From Sweltsa coloradensis (lineage: Eukaryota > Arthropoda > Insecta > Plecoptera > Chloroperlidae), in contig JAMZAV010000167.1 of assembly GCA_024449915.1 (NCBI GenBank), positions 496,001 to 560,000 of the forward strand: a stretch of 64,000 nt of DNA. The letters are read 5' to 3'. The notes below the pieces were generated by a model. It worked only from the letters and a program-made list of their open reading frames with translations, did no database searches and was not told where the DNA came from. Of this stretch, positions 1 to 11,652 are shown piece after piece; positions within the stretch are counted from its first letter, which is position 1; each line of letters opens with the position of its first letter. Both the position numbers and the translations under genes were made by a program.

Positions 1-186
1 ACACATAAAGTGCGGATTCTCAGTGTTAGTTGTCAGCTTTTCCAAGTACATCTGTATGATCACGTGCGCATCATGTAGTACTATTTAAATATTAACAAAT
101 AGTAATTCAGTGCTTTGTTTATCAACCAAATTACATTTCGTGTATTTTTCGTATGATAACATAGTACAAAATATTAGAAACTTATC

Positions 187-390
187 TTTGGTGGAGGTGC
201 CGGGTAAATGGAAATCACCTCTCTCAGTGAAGCTATCTAGCGCCCTGACTTCCAGGGTCACCAACACTTTCTATATTACCCTTGTTGACGGATAATGTCA
301 ACAAAACGCATGCCAATCGGGGGTCATGTTCGGGTTTTGGCGCGAGACGTGACACACGCACAGACGGACACACAGAAGAAAGACACAACT
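187..390 (-). repeat. SINE-like repeat with tRNA 3'-end motif, copy A
   Basis: The plus strand carries GGTGGAGGTGCCGGGT at 190-205, then a body ending in an ACACAC/ACAGACGGACAC-type tail near 350-385. The motif's complement, ACCCGGCACCTCCACC, resembles the 3' acceptor end of a tRNA including CCA (tRNA-Ala is the closest I recall), so the element is read on the minus strand. The body shares with the copy at 6233 the order: CCTGAC..C(C)A(A)GG(G/A)TCAC, GTCAACAA, GTCATGTTCGG, GAGACGTGA, then the CA/GA-rich tail. There is no coding capacity. Family membership is seen directly by comparison with the copies at 6233, 38097, 54562 and 55205. The tRNA-Ala parentage is inference. Confidence 0.6.
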
Positions 391-3300
391 ATAATTATTT
401 AACAAAGTTTTATTTGCGAAGTACTAGGCAAGTTTTGATATTAACCTTAGCCTTGTAAGTGGTTTGTTACTGAATAGGGACACACACATAAGCTAAGCAA
501 CAGCGCTGTATTCTACAAGCCGGCATCTTACAAGCCACACACAAAACTTCCACGCAAAGTTCAGCTAGGCTACGCATTTGATTCCAAACAAGTTTCGTCT
601 TTGTACGCTCTACGTCAATTGCATGGGACCATAACCACCTGTAGGGATTGAAGTAGCCTACGTCATTCATAGTGGTCAACTCGATTCCTAGAGTTTCAAT
701 CGAATTGAAGTGAAGCAACTTGAAGGGTGATTTGAGGTGAAGGTTTGAAAGTTTATCCCGACAGTGTGGTCGAAACCCACGGCCGGCTCGTTCGTAACTT
801 GTGAAATTGCATCCCTCTCTATGGCCGACATCTAACCACTGATTAAGCAAATGAGCGTGCTAATTATTCTTCTGCAGTTGACTGAGCCGAGTAGGCTACT
901 GTGTGTGGTGTCCGCTAAACTCAACGAACAGTCTATCAACTCAAGCTGGGATCCGATGCCAACCTACACGTAACTAACAATGTCGAACATTCTTAAAATG
1001 TGCATCAATTATAAGACAAGAAAAAGCTAGCATACAGACATTAATTAACGACAATTTTTTGCTACATTACGCATATATTGAAACAAACTTTGAACCACAT
1101 CAAATCCTACGATACGAATTATAATATAGTGTAAAATTAATAATATTTACAATTCATTGCAATGATCCAGTTTAAATGGGAAATCTTTATACATTAAAAT
1201 AATAAAAAAACAAATAATAATGTATCCGTACGCGTCACAATTCAGTCATAATCATTCACATTATGACTGAAGTAAAACCTAGTAAAACACTACACTTAGA
1301 CAACGAGAAGAGAGAGGTATGACTGAAAATAAAACCTATTCCAAAACGCATGCAAAAATGTCTTTGATATGATATAATATATAACCTGTGATTAAGAATA
1401 GAACCCCCACCTATGATAGGGAAATTACGAGTCCGCAAAATCGCTGAATGGGTGAATAAACCTTGGGAAACATTTCTACCGTGATCGCGGAAATAGAAGT
1501 CTCATGTACCGTCTGCTATCATTCACCGAGCATTCTGTTAGTAGAAAGGGTGGAGATAATCAATCTGAGTGCCCGAGGTAGAATGGACACTGTCCTGATG
1601 TACTATGACCACCGCGTTACAGCTGCAGAGTTCTATTCATCCTGGTTACATGGATCTCGTGTTATCACCTAGTCTACAAGCATTACTTCGATTAGTTTCG
1701 AACGAACAAGATGGCCAGGATTACAGCCAAATAGATATTAAACGATTTATATTGAATCTTCAAATTGTACAAAGGTGTAGCGGGCTTACCTCGAAAATCG
1801 AATTTTTTCCAAATATGTTATGTCTGCCCACAAGTTACATGAAAAACATCTTTGATTACCAGTCAAGTCCAGCAATGTATGATGTTGTCAATCTGCGACT
1901 CTAGTTGATACAGTGGCAATACAAACGTGTGATATTTCGACAGCTCTCTCGGTTGCTTCGTCAGTAAATACACAGATGTAATATGTAAACATTACGACAC
2001 ACGCTGCGATCTAGCGGAGTGTTGACAAACTCTTTGCACGCCGTTCTTTTGCTGGGGATTCCCTCGTGTTCGGTTGAATAATTACCCACTTTTGTTCCTC
2101 TTTTACTACAGATTTTTCTTTTCTGCTCTTTCTCTAGTTTCTTTGGTGAGAATGTTTGAGTGACGGCCAATCTGGGCGATGACATTCTGAGTAAACATGC
2201 TGTGTGTGTAAGCTGGGAGGTAAAAACGTTCTCCTCTGGCGTGCGATACAACTTATTAAAGGCTCAACGAGACTCTTTCAAAGGGGTGTTGAAAAGTGAA
2301 TTGCCTAATGTGCGCAACGACGATCCATACTTTAACACACATAAAATATATACCATTGTACATTGTTCGTTCGGATTTGAAATTTACATATGTCCATGAG
2401 ATACATAGCATAATATATATTTTATAATGTAATTCAAATAATTGGAATCCCGTGTATCAATTGAATGAAGACATTGACATGTACTTACTCACCACTGAAA
2501 ACTTTAAAGTTGCACCCTTTCTAATGATTAACTGCGCTGGAACAACTATAAGTATTAAAGTTAAGTAATTAAACACTCTAACGCAACCATAGAGCGCGTT
2601 TGTGTCCACAAAAGCGTTGGCGTAGATTTATCACAAGTCAATAATCTGCGCCATTTGTTTGGCGTTTTATTTCCCACAGAACCCAGATGGCGTTAATTGA
2701 GTGGCCGCTCTTTGATTGACTCAACTGTGTTAATCAATGAGGTTTCAGAGTCTAGATTTCAATTGAAATTGACTAAATTTCATCACGGATTTGCATGGAA
2801 GTGGTCATGAATCTTACCCTGAAAGCGCGCCCAAGTAAAAAGAAATACTAAGTGTAAATGCTAGTTTATACGGACCACGCCATCACTCTGTCTTGCCCGG
2901 AGAGTGACTTAGGGAGCTACTTACATCGCACAAACAGCCCTGACACAGCAATAAATTGAAACAGTCGTAATCCGGATCTCCTAAGACCCGAGCCCATGGT
3001 GTTAATCCTGGACGTCCATGTTCGTGTCAGTATGTAAGAGCAGGCTTTTGTTTTGGTCTGAATACTTTCGCGATGTGAACCACGCAACAGCTATCATTTA
3101 TTGCTTTTTAAAATTACAAGTTACGGTAACATTCTATCAGTTAGATCGGAATTGATTATCAACAGTGAAACACATAAACTAACGTTAATTTTGTGGTGTA
3201 AGAATGACTGACATTAGTGTTTTCAAAATAAGGTTTGGCCTAAAAATGGTCTATTCACACTTGATGTACGTAGTTGTAAGGACTGGGATTAGATTGGTTG

Positions 3301-5289
3301 TGAATTCAAATCAAAATTTAATTGATAGTTTATTTAAATCAGAACATTAACTTATTATGGGTTAAAATGTTGTTCAAAATATATTCACATTAAATATAAA
3401 ATATAATAATTAATTTAAGTTAGCAAATTAAAGCAGTTAACATCCACACTTGTTCAATACTTTTTTTATTATTTTTTTTTTACAAAAAGCTCATGTTGGA
3501 CTAGCAATAAACGAAGAAATATGAATTATTATAGCGTTATATGATGACGAGCATGCTAGACGAAATACAGTGAGCAACGAACATGTTTTCTAACCTATGA
3601 AATGAACCCATGATGGGTATAAAATTAATTAAATATACTTAATAAATACTTTACTTTGTGTTTTGTGATTTACAAAACTTATGTTGCTGCATATATCACG
3701 ACCGCAGAAAAAGAGTTCAAAAACTTTCTGTGCAAACTTGGTTGACGGAACTACCAAATAGTACCAAATATTATTAAGCAATGTTTCGTATATCCAAGAA
3801 CTTTTTTCAATAGAGCTGCGTTACCTCTTTCACTGTCACCACGGAAAATTAACATAATATCTTAAAAAAACTATTTCCTCCAGTGAGCGCTTATACGCGG
3901 TGTAAAAAGAAGACATGCTAACTAATAAAGCGTTTTTGTCATTTCCTGCTGCCAAGCAGTATTAACGTTATCTGAAACTACGATAATTAACAGAGTTTAA
4001 ACAGGCATCTCATCAAAACCCGCACATGTTCCAAAGTTATTATAGGACTAAGTAAAAAATATAAAAACTTTATTTTCAAATAAACACCATACACTTGAGA
4101 GTGTAATTTAATTGTGCATCCATAGTCATAACAAAATAGTAGACCAAAGTTATGACTTTTAAAAACATTGGCAACGTAACACAAACATCCGGTTTGATAC
4201 GAATTTATAAAGATCAAAATAGTAAATATATGATCTAAAAAAAAATTTAGTGTATACGTACTCATTTGCAAAAACTTATTTTTACTGACGGATATAATAT
4301 ATAAAATTGGTCTACTGGTCGAATTGAATTATACTTGAAAGTTCAGACTATTTTATATAGTTTCAAGGTTTTTAATTTGTCAAAAAACGTCTGTATTGAT
4401 TTAAAGTGAAGGTATTATAGGACCAGGGAAATTTTACACCATTTTAAACGACAGTAAGAAGTAACTCAAAATTTGACTAAGAGTAATTCTATTCGCCGCT
4501 CTTCTGGTCGTTTGCTGCATAGAACAGTTAGTTAGATTTTACTCGACATTTGATGAAAAGCTCGTCAGGTAAATACTATTAGTCGTACTCGCGCCCCCAT
4601 AAATAACGACAACGGGAAAGGCCCCCGCGGTGAGTGTTACGGAACAGTTACGTTATAAGGGGGCGTTCGGAGCCCAATTGATCAATATACCATCGAGCGG
4701 GGTCGCCGTAAGTCTCCCTTTGGGTTTTTATATCAGCGGGCTACAGTTGGCAATAGATCTTCCTGTCGCGGCAGCGTGACGATCGATGGCTTTCCGATTA
4801 AATAACATTAACACATATTTTGTAGCTTGGAATTGATTGTAATCGTAGTGAAATGTGCAGCCAATAGGAAGGCAGGTTCGTGTTGAGGACGATCCAGAAG
4901 ATCGACAAGATCACTCTGTGGGATAGGATATACGCGTGCGTTCTGGAGTTAACAATTACAAGCAGATCGATAGATGAACATCAGTGCTTAATTTGTAACG
5001 GTACGCATCACAACATTTTTGAAAGGACATGGAGAATAGCTACCTTTTGAAATTAAACAAAATGAGGTTTTAGCTGTAATACTACGGTAAGTAACCAAAT
5101 CTAAAATAACTTGATATTTTATTATTATTATTAAATTGTTCACGAAGGTCACCAAATATAATTGTTAAATACAAATTCTCTGACGGGCAACATAAGCCCC
5201 ACAACAAGTTCCATGAATACAATTTGTATTATAAATTAAGAGAACTGTTTTTTAAAGTTTTTTTAATACATGCACTCTGAATAAGTGAC
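391..5289. other. Unique AT-rich sequence, no supported gene
   Basis: No convincing gene is present. The longest open frame (467-850, minus, 127 codons) has no motif I recognise and no splice or polyadenylation context that would support it. From about 1000 to 4450 the sequence is strongly AT-rich. A more GC-rich patch with many CpG dinucleotides lies at about 4600-4800. I see no tRNA-like fold and no terminal inverted repeats here. Confidence 0.5.
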
Positions 5290-5455
5290 GAAGAAATACT
5301 GATGCTGTAAGAGTGAGGGAAGATCGTGGCAAGACGTGAGTGCGCGTGTGTGTGCAGTGTGTGTGCGCGTGACAGGCAGACAGACAGATGGGTAACAGGG
5401 AGGAAGCAATAACGAAGGATACCAATGATGCTGTAAGAGTGAGGGAAGATCGTGC
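5290..5455. repeat. Direct repeat around a GT-rich microsatellite
   Basis: An identical 28-base word beginning GATGCTGTAAGAGTGAGGG occurs at 5301-5328 and again at 5427-5454, 126 bases apart. The similarity continues a short way upstream of both copies (ACGAAG.. before each). Between them are GTGTGTGTGC and CAGACAGACAG runs. It is a two-unit tandem duplication, not a recognised mobile element. Confidence 0.7.
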
Positions 5456-6232
5456 TGAGAATTAAGCCGTATCACAAGATCGTCTCTCACGCGAACAATG
5501 AAGCCGAAGCTCAGGACTGCCAACTTAAGAGCGCAGGTATTTGTCATTCAGAATCTTCTTTTTCTACCCCATCGGACAACGGAATCCACTTTTTCGTGAA
5601 ATTATTTATAAAAGTATCCATTTGTTCTAGGATATTGAAGTTTTTTGCGTTCGCCTTGTGAATTTATTGCATCAGAAACCATGCTTTTTGTCTAGCTTTG
5701 CCTTTCTCGAGTAAAAAGCTGCAGGCAAATGAAATTGAAAGCTCGGCATACGCGGGTCGCGATTCATCGAGGTCTCCTACTTTACACGAGCCCGGATACA
5801 AGCAGCGACGCGTTTAACAACAGGTAGCCATCAATCAGTGAACAAAGCCGGCTTTGCGAGATGGACAGGGGCGCTAATTAGACTGGACTCATTGTAGTGT
5901 TGGTCAATTGCACTCGTTTCCTAGTTTCGGGGTCGAATTGAGACAACTCATTTAGCAATCCGATGCAATTTGTTGCGACATTATCGGAGCTTGGACTGAA
6001 CACGTTTGACAGTTTACGCGATAAAACTGGTCCGTATTTTAAGAATTAATAGCGGAACACTGATTTGTGTATACAGCTAACAGTTTGCGGCACGACGTGT
6101 GAAAAATACGCTGTAATATTCTGTACATCTCGGTAGGGCTAGAATCTTCTCTAATCTAGAAGTACGGGAGTACCCAAAGAAAGGGACCGAAGTTTATCGC
6201 TATGATTAAACGTTTCTCTAATGTTCAATTCT
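5456..6232. other. Unique sequence, no supported gene
   Basis: No open frame above 70 codons and no repeat was recognised. Base composition is more even than in the first 4 kb, with several CpGs between 5740 and 6110. This stretch could hold regulatory DNA, but nothing in the sequence proves it. Confidence 0.4.
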
Positions 6233-6412
6233 TTTTGGTGGAGGTGCCGGGTATATAGAAACTGTATGGAATATGCCCATCCCCCCTGACCTCAAGGATC
6301 ACAAACAACGTATATACATTATCTTTGTCGAACGTCAACAACAATACACGCTTGTCATGTTCGGTTTAATCGGGAGACGTGATCACACACACAGATGGAC
6401 AGAAAGAAAAGT
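6233..6412 (-). repeat. SINE-like repeat with tRNA 3'-end motif, copy B
   Basis: GGTGGAGGTGCCGGGT lies at 6237-6252, preceded by TTTT. The body then follows copy A: CCCCCCTGACCTCAAGGATCAC, TTGTCGAACGTCAACAA, GTCATGTTCGG, GGGAGACGTGA, ending in ACACACACAGATGGACAGAAAGAAAAG. Copy B is diverged from copy A by substitutions and small indels, so both insertions are old. Read on the minus strand, the element ends in a tRNA-like acceptor end. Confidence 0.6.
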
Positions 6413-6819
6413 GAAGCATCCTAATAACAGAATGTAACTCACAGCATAGCGTTGAAAATGTTAGTATTAACAGAAACACACACAAGGTAGCAAACGAATA
6501 CGCTGGCTTATACCAAGGAAAAGCACATACTCACACATCGAGTTTGTTATTTCAACAGAGCATCGTTCTTCGAGTGACTAGTGAAGAGTATACAAGCAGG
6601 CGTGCAAGAGGCGCCTCACATTGCTAGCTAGTCTGTGAATGCCCGGATATTCAAGTGTTGGCTCTCTAGATACTCGCAAAAAACTATTTATCTCACAGAT
6701 GCAAAGACTAAAGCTAAGCGCAAAGTGGATAAAGCGCTTACTGTGTAGTGTTTAGATTGAGTAGAACTTCTTTTCGAGACCCTGACCTTGTTCTATCCAA
6801 GATACAAGTGAGAAGTGGA

Positions 6820-7200
6820 TAATCTTATCACCCCACATACCTACAAATCTTAGACTAGCAGTTGACAATGATGCATAAATGCGCTGCATAATACTGGATT
6901 CAGGTCATTATCCTCCACATACCTACAACACTCTTTAGCACTATGCAGGATTTGAACCCTTAAGTTTCTTTATGGAATGGTCTTGATTTCCAGACACCTT
7001 GATGTTCAAAAGTGTTTGAATAAATGCACTGGAACTTCAGGTCAGAATATTATCCTTCCACATACCTACAACACTCCTTTAGCAATGCACTATACATGAT
7101 TCGAACCCTTAACTTTGTTTATGGTATGTCTTGATCCCAAGACTCTTGATGTTCAAAAGTGCTTGCATTATTGCACTGGAAGTGGAACTACTGTCGAGGC
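6820..7200. repeat. Tandem repeat, about 143-bp period
   Basis: The word CCACATACCTACAACACTC occurs at 6915 and 7058. Between and after the two starts the same order follows: GGATTTGAACCC or GATTCGAACCC, CTTGAT..CCA.GAC.CTTGATGTTCAAAAGTG, then TGCACTGGAA. A truncated unit precedes them (CCACATACCTACAA at 6833) and a decayed one lies at about 7568-7700. GGATTTGAACCC and GATTCGAACCC resemble an RNA polymerase III B box on the minus strand, so the unit may derive from a tRNA-related repeat. That derivation is inference. Confidence 0.6.
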
Positions 7201-9103
7201 CAGAAAAGTAACATCACTTCTGATACTTAATACACTCTCGTGCATGCGCTGCACGCATCGTAGATAACCATTGACATCATAATCACACGTAAAGATGATT
7301 GTTCACCTAAGCGGATTCAGTTGTAACGACAACGACGACAATCAAAGAACGTAGGCTACTCAATAAAGAAGTCGCTAAAGAGCATCAACTAATTTTATTC
7401 ATATACTATAGAACGCTCAGTTGGACGCGTGTGAGGAGCACGTAGTGCACATGACCGATACGACTCCCATAAGGCCACACCAGGTAGCCTAGGATTGCAT
7501 TGTACCTTATATTCCACATCTTGCATGTCAATACTCAGCTTCTAAGTGTATTTGTACTCACGCTACTTATTATTTAACCATCATTTTTCAGAATTTGAAC
7601 CATAAGTCTTTAAGGTCTTGACCGATTAGCGAAAAGTTTGAAAAATACTGGAAAATTTGTACTTATTACCCTCAACATACTTACAACACTCGAGTCACTT
7701 TTTAATTCTTTTTTAGTTTTTGATAATTTTTTAAAATTTATTATTTATAAACCGACGAAGGTTCATTTGTTAAAAATCTATACATGGCAGCCCGCTTGTG
7801 TTATGTACCCTTTGACCCTCAAAATTCCAACGATCGTTAAAACGGTGCACTGTATCAGCATAAGCGAGGAAATAAAACACACAAATAAAGAACAGGACCA
7901 ATTGAGCAAAGAAGTCCATGATAGAACGCTCGCTTCGCTCCCAATGAAATTTCAACAATGTAGGCTATACTATGATTTGTACTGTAGGATTAACAACAGT
8001 TGCTGTCAATGATTTGTCAGACCAGCGTACCAACAATGTGTTTACCGTACCATGAATGTCAATATGCAAGTGAAGCCCGTGTACTAACAAAAAACCTCGA
8101 TTCAAAATCTTCCTCTCTCTGGATTATGAATTCGTTCCTTTATGACCTACACTACACTATACTCTGCTTTACAGAAAAGCTCGATTATGCCTTCATTCCT
8201 AATGAAGCCGCTTGAAACCTTTAGCTTGATGAATTACTATAAATCCCATGTGGAACTGGGTGTATTCATGAGAAGGGCATAACTATCTAATCTCACATCG
8301 TTATACAGAGAAGAGAAACGAAACGAGATGAATCCGGACCTTTATAGCGTGCTTTCAATGCGTATCAATACACATTAACGAAGTTCAATATTATGTTTAG
8401 CCTACAAGCTTTTTCATACTAGCTCGGCTGCAATGTAGATTCTTAATAAATATGCTAATACCAGAAATTCTTTAGCAGGTCGATGATATTCCAGTCCTTG
8501 TAGAGAAAGGAGTTTTTCTTTCAGTTTGCTGGGGAAAATGAATTCAACCATACAATATAAAAGCAAGGCACTGCAAGAGACGTATTCAAGGTATCTATTA
8601 AAATACAAGGCGTGTTGTAAAACGGGGAAGATTCAATAATAACAAACAAAAATACAGACTCTTAAATTGTTGTTCGTTTTTAAAACAACAAATGCATTAA
8701 GAAAGCAAAATACAATTTTCTTTTAACCGCTCTCGGCGTAATTTCTGTTGTTGTTTTATTCCCATTATTTATTTATGGTTGATTGTGACTACGTTTCGGG
8801 AACGAATTGTTTCGTCAGCTGTTAAAATCGACAAGATTGTTATCACTTCCTTTAATAGAAAGGTTATAAAGGTATAGGTAAACAAAACTCACGTAATAAC
8901 CAACTTACGGTCTCATCGATACCATTATAAAAAACAATTAAATTAAACCTACAAAATGTAATAATTTACGCATAAGCATTCAAGCATACCAAACATTTTA
9001 ATGTTTTTGAGTAAAAATCCACACCAAAACTAAAATACATTTCTTATTATTTTAATTCGTTACAAATCATTTACTAGCATAACTTTCTTCGATAGTTAGG
9101 AAA
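7201..9103. other. Unique AT-rich sequence, no supported gene
   Basis: The only open frame of note is 7638-8012 (plus, 124 codons). It overlaps the decayed 143-bp repeat unit at its 5' end and has no recognisable domain. From 8700 to 9060 the sequence is very AT-rich. Nothing else is supported. Confidence 0.45.
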
Positions 9104-9770
9104 TAGCCCAGGAGTGGAAGAAAATTTTGTATGGTGTACCCGGACAAAATTCCGAACAAGCTGAAAATTTGCACACATGCTCAGTTGATCATACTGAACA
9201 ACAATTGAAAAGTCCCCTAAGCTCCGCCGCGTGCGTCTTGAGATATAGTGACAAAAGGGCGTAAGTGCCAAAAATGTTTTATTTTCAATTTCAACCAATT
9301 TTTTACACTAATATGTAAAAATTATTAAATATTTTTACGACATTAAAGTTTAAATCAGTCATTTGCATCGACCCGTGCGTGGCAAAAGGGCTTAAGTGCA
9401 AAAAATATGATATTTTCAATTTCAATACATTTTGACATACATATGTCTAAATTATTATGTATTCATGCAACGGAAATGTGAAATTGTTCCCTTTTCTTCG
9501 ACCAGTGTGTCTTGACACATGGTGGCATAAGGGCATAAGTGACAAAGATATGTTATTTTCAGTTTCAACAAACTTATATACATACATATATATATATGCA
9601 AATTATTAAGTATTCGTACGAGACAAAAGTAAACATCTTCCTCGAGTTTCTTTGCAGGCGTCTTGATAAATGGTGGCAAAAGGGTGTAACTGACATCATA
9701 ATTCTATATTTAATACATAAAGGACTTTTGACATTCAACTACGTTTATTGTTACATATGAATACGAAACA
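9104..9770. repeat. Left arm of foldback element, with internal tandem units
   Basis: At least four diverged tandem units are visible. Each starts with a GTG(C/T)GTCTTGA-like word followed by GGCAAAAGGGCGTAAGTG and then ATTTTCAATTTCAA. The starts lie near 9231, 9375, 9505 and 9658, giving spacings of about 130-153 bases. A further partial unit (GGCAAAATGGCGGAAGTGAC) lies in the spacer at about 10100-10150. The outermost 120 bases (9104-9225) are not part of the tandem array. Confidence 0.7.
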
Positions 9771-11134
9771 ATGGACACTCAATTGAAAATCCATGCATGC
9801 TGACTGACTTGCTATTGCCAGCTTCTATGTAAAGAACCATTACAAAATCATTGTAAGTAGCAGATTGAACATAACCAAATTTAAAAAATATTTACCCCGG
9901 CATTCGCAAACGGCTTGCATGGACATAGTTTGGCGAGGATCTGGTGTGTTTTGAGCTGGAAAGTTTTTACTCTTCCAAAGCTTGAAAATCTCAACTCAAT
10001 TATAAAATAACAAAAACGGATTTTGAAAAGGATTCGAGCAGGAGCTGTGGACAACTTAGTTTGGGCTTGGCTGTCTGTAGTGTCACATTACTATAGAGCA
10101 CGAGCTGTGACTCTTGATGGTATATAATGGCAAAATGGCGGAAGTGACAAAACTATGAAATTCAGTCATATGATTCAAAAACATTTGCTGGTACGTTTGC
10201 AAGATTAGCAGCCGGCAACAGAGTGAAGACTTGAACGTCATCATGCTCAAGATAAAAGATTCAAGATTCAAATTATTAATTCAATCGATACATGGTAACA
10301 GATATAACCCATCTTGGAAGAGAGGGAAATGAATAATCCTTAATAACTATTATGTTCATAATTATGATTATGGTGGGAAATATAAATACTAATACGTAAA
10401 AGTGGAATTTGGAATTAAGCGAGTTATTAATGATAATGACATTGATATTGATATATATTATTTACGATAGTATAACTGGAGAAGAGAATTGTTCGATGAG
10501 GTTATTTACATTGGTGCAAGAAAATGGCACAGATGAAAGTAAGAGACATAATGATTTGGAGGCATATAATTTAAAATATAGTGATTATATGTTACAATGT
10601 TAGTTGACTTTGAAACAGGTGATATGTCATTGCTGACTTTAGCTAGAAAAATTGTTTATTATTTATTATTTAATTGATAATTAGTTATTATTTGGTATAC
10701 CAAATTATTTGGTATTATAAATCCCACTTAACTGACATTAATTCGGTGTCCAGTTACCCTGGTCGTACTTAAAAAGTAATACTACTATGAAACAGACAGT
10801 GAAGCGTAAAGATATCATTGAAAAAAGCCTAACAGTGCATCACTCACATTGAAGTTTACCCGCAAATTCAACACTATTTAATAGCAATATTTGGATAATG
10901 GTAATCTGAAGGACACTTTTGGCACAAAGACGACCTTCACTGTTCGACGAAGTCTTCTTTTGTTAAGCTACGACAAAATCACATATAGTCACAGAGTTGG
11001 GCTCAATCTCCCATGTACATTGAACTATCATGCCGACACATATATTGTCCTGTATAGTGGTCAAACTTTGCATGTAGTGTAGTGATGAGGCCACCTCGTC
11101 CTGTTTTCATACTAGGAATTCTATACTAAATACA

Positions 11135-11652
11135 TGTTTGGTATTCATATGTTACAATAAACGTAGTTAGATGTCAAAAGCCCTTTTTATATCAAATAAA
11201 GAATTATAATATCTGTAACGCCCTTTTGCCACCATTTATCAAGACGCCTGCAAAGAAGCTCGGGGAAGATGTTTACTTTTGTCTTGAACGAATACTTAAT
11301 AATTTGCATATAAATGTATGTAAATAAGTTTGTTGAAACTAAAAAAAACATACTTTCATTAGCCCTTATGCCACCATGTGTCAAGACACACTGGTCGAAG
11401 AAAAGGGAACAATTTCACATTTCCGTTGTATGAATACATAATAATTTAGACATATTAGTGTAAAAAAATTGGTTGAAATTGAAAATAAAACATTTTTGGC
11501 ACTTACGCCCTTTTGTCACTATATCTCAAGACGCACGCGGCGGAGCTTAGGGGACTTTTCAATTATTGTTCAGTATGGTCAACTGAGCATGTGTGCAAAT
11601 TTTCAGCTTGTTCGGAATTTTGTCCGGGTAAAAGTCTTCCACTCCTGGGCTA
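11135..11652. repeat. Right arm of foldback element
   Basis: This is the reverse complement of 9104-9770, keeping three of the four tandem units. The complement of GGCAAAAGGGCGTAAGTG-type words appears as ACGCCCTTTTGCC (about 11219), GCCCTTATGCC (about 11362) and ACGCCCTTTTGTC (about 11505). The unit corresponding to about 9375-9500 of the left arm is missing. The arms are similar but not identical, so they have been separate for some time. Confidence 0.75.

Larger units (their letters stand above)
9104..11652. mobile_element. Large inverted-repeat (foldback) element, about 2.55 kb
   Basis: The left arm (9104-9770) and right arm (11135-11652) are near-complementary. The outer end TAGCCCAGGAGTGGAAG at 9104 is matched by CTTCCACTCCTGGGCTA ending at 11652, and the inner end near 9764 is matched at 11141. 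The right arm is shorter because it lacks one internal unit. The spacer of about 1.36 kb has no recognisable transposase. Mirror-image open frames at 9074-9298 (minus) and 11469-11741 (plus) read the same arm sequence twice and are not evidence of a gene. I saw no clear target duplication. It could be a foldback transposon or a local inverted duplication. Confidence 0.75.

Noticed and set aside
467..850. 127-codon minus-strand open frame
   Set aside because: Frames of this length are expected occasionally by chance at this composition, and the translation shows no motif I recognise.
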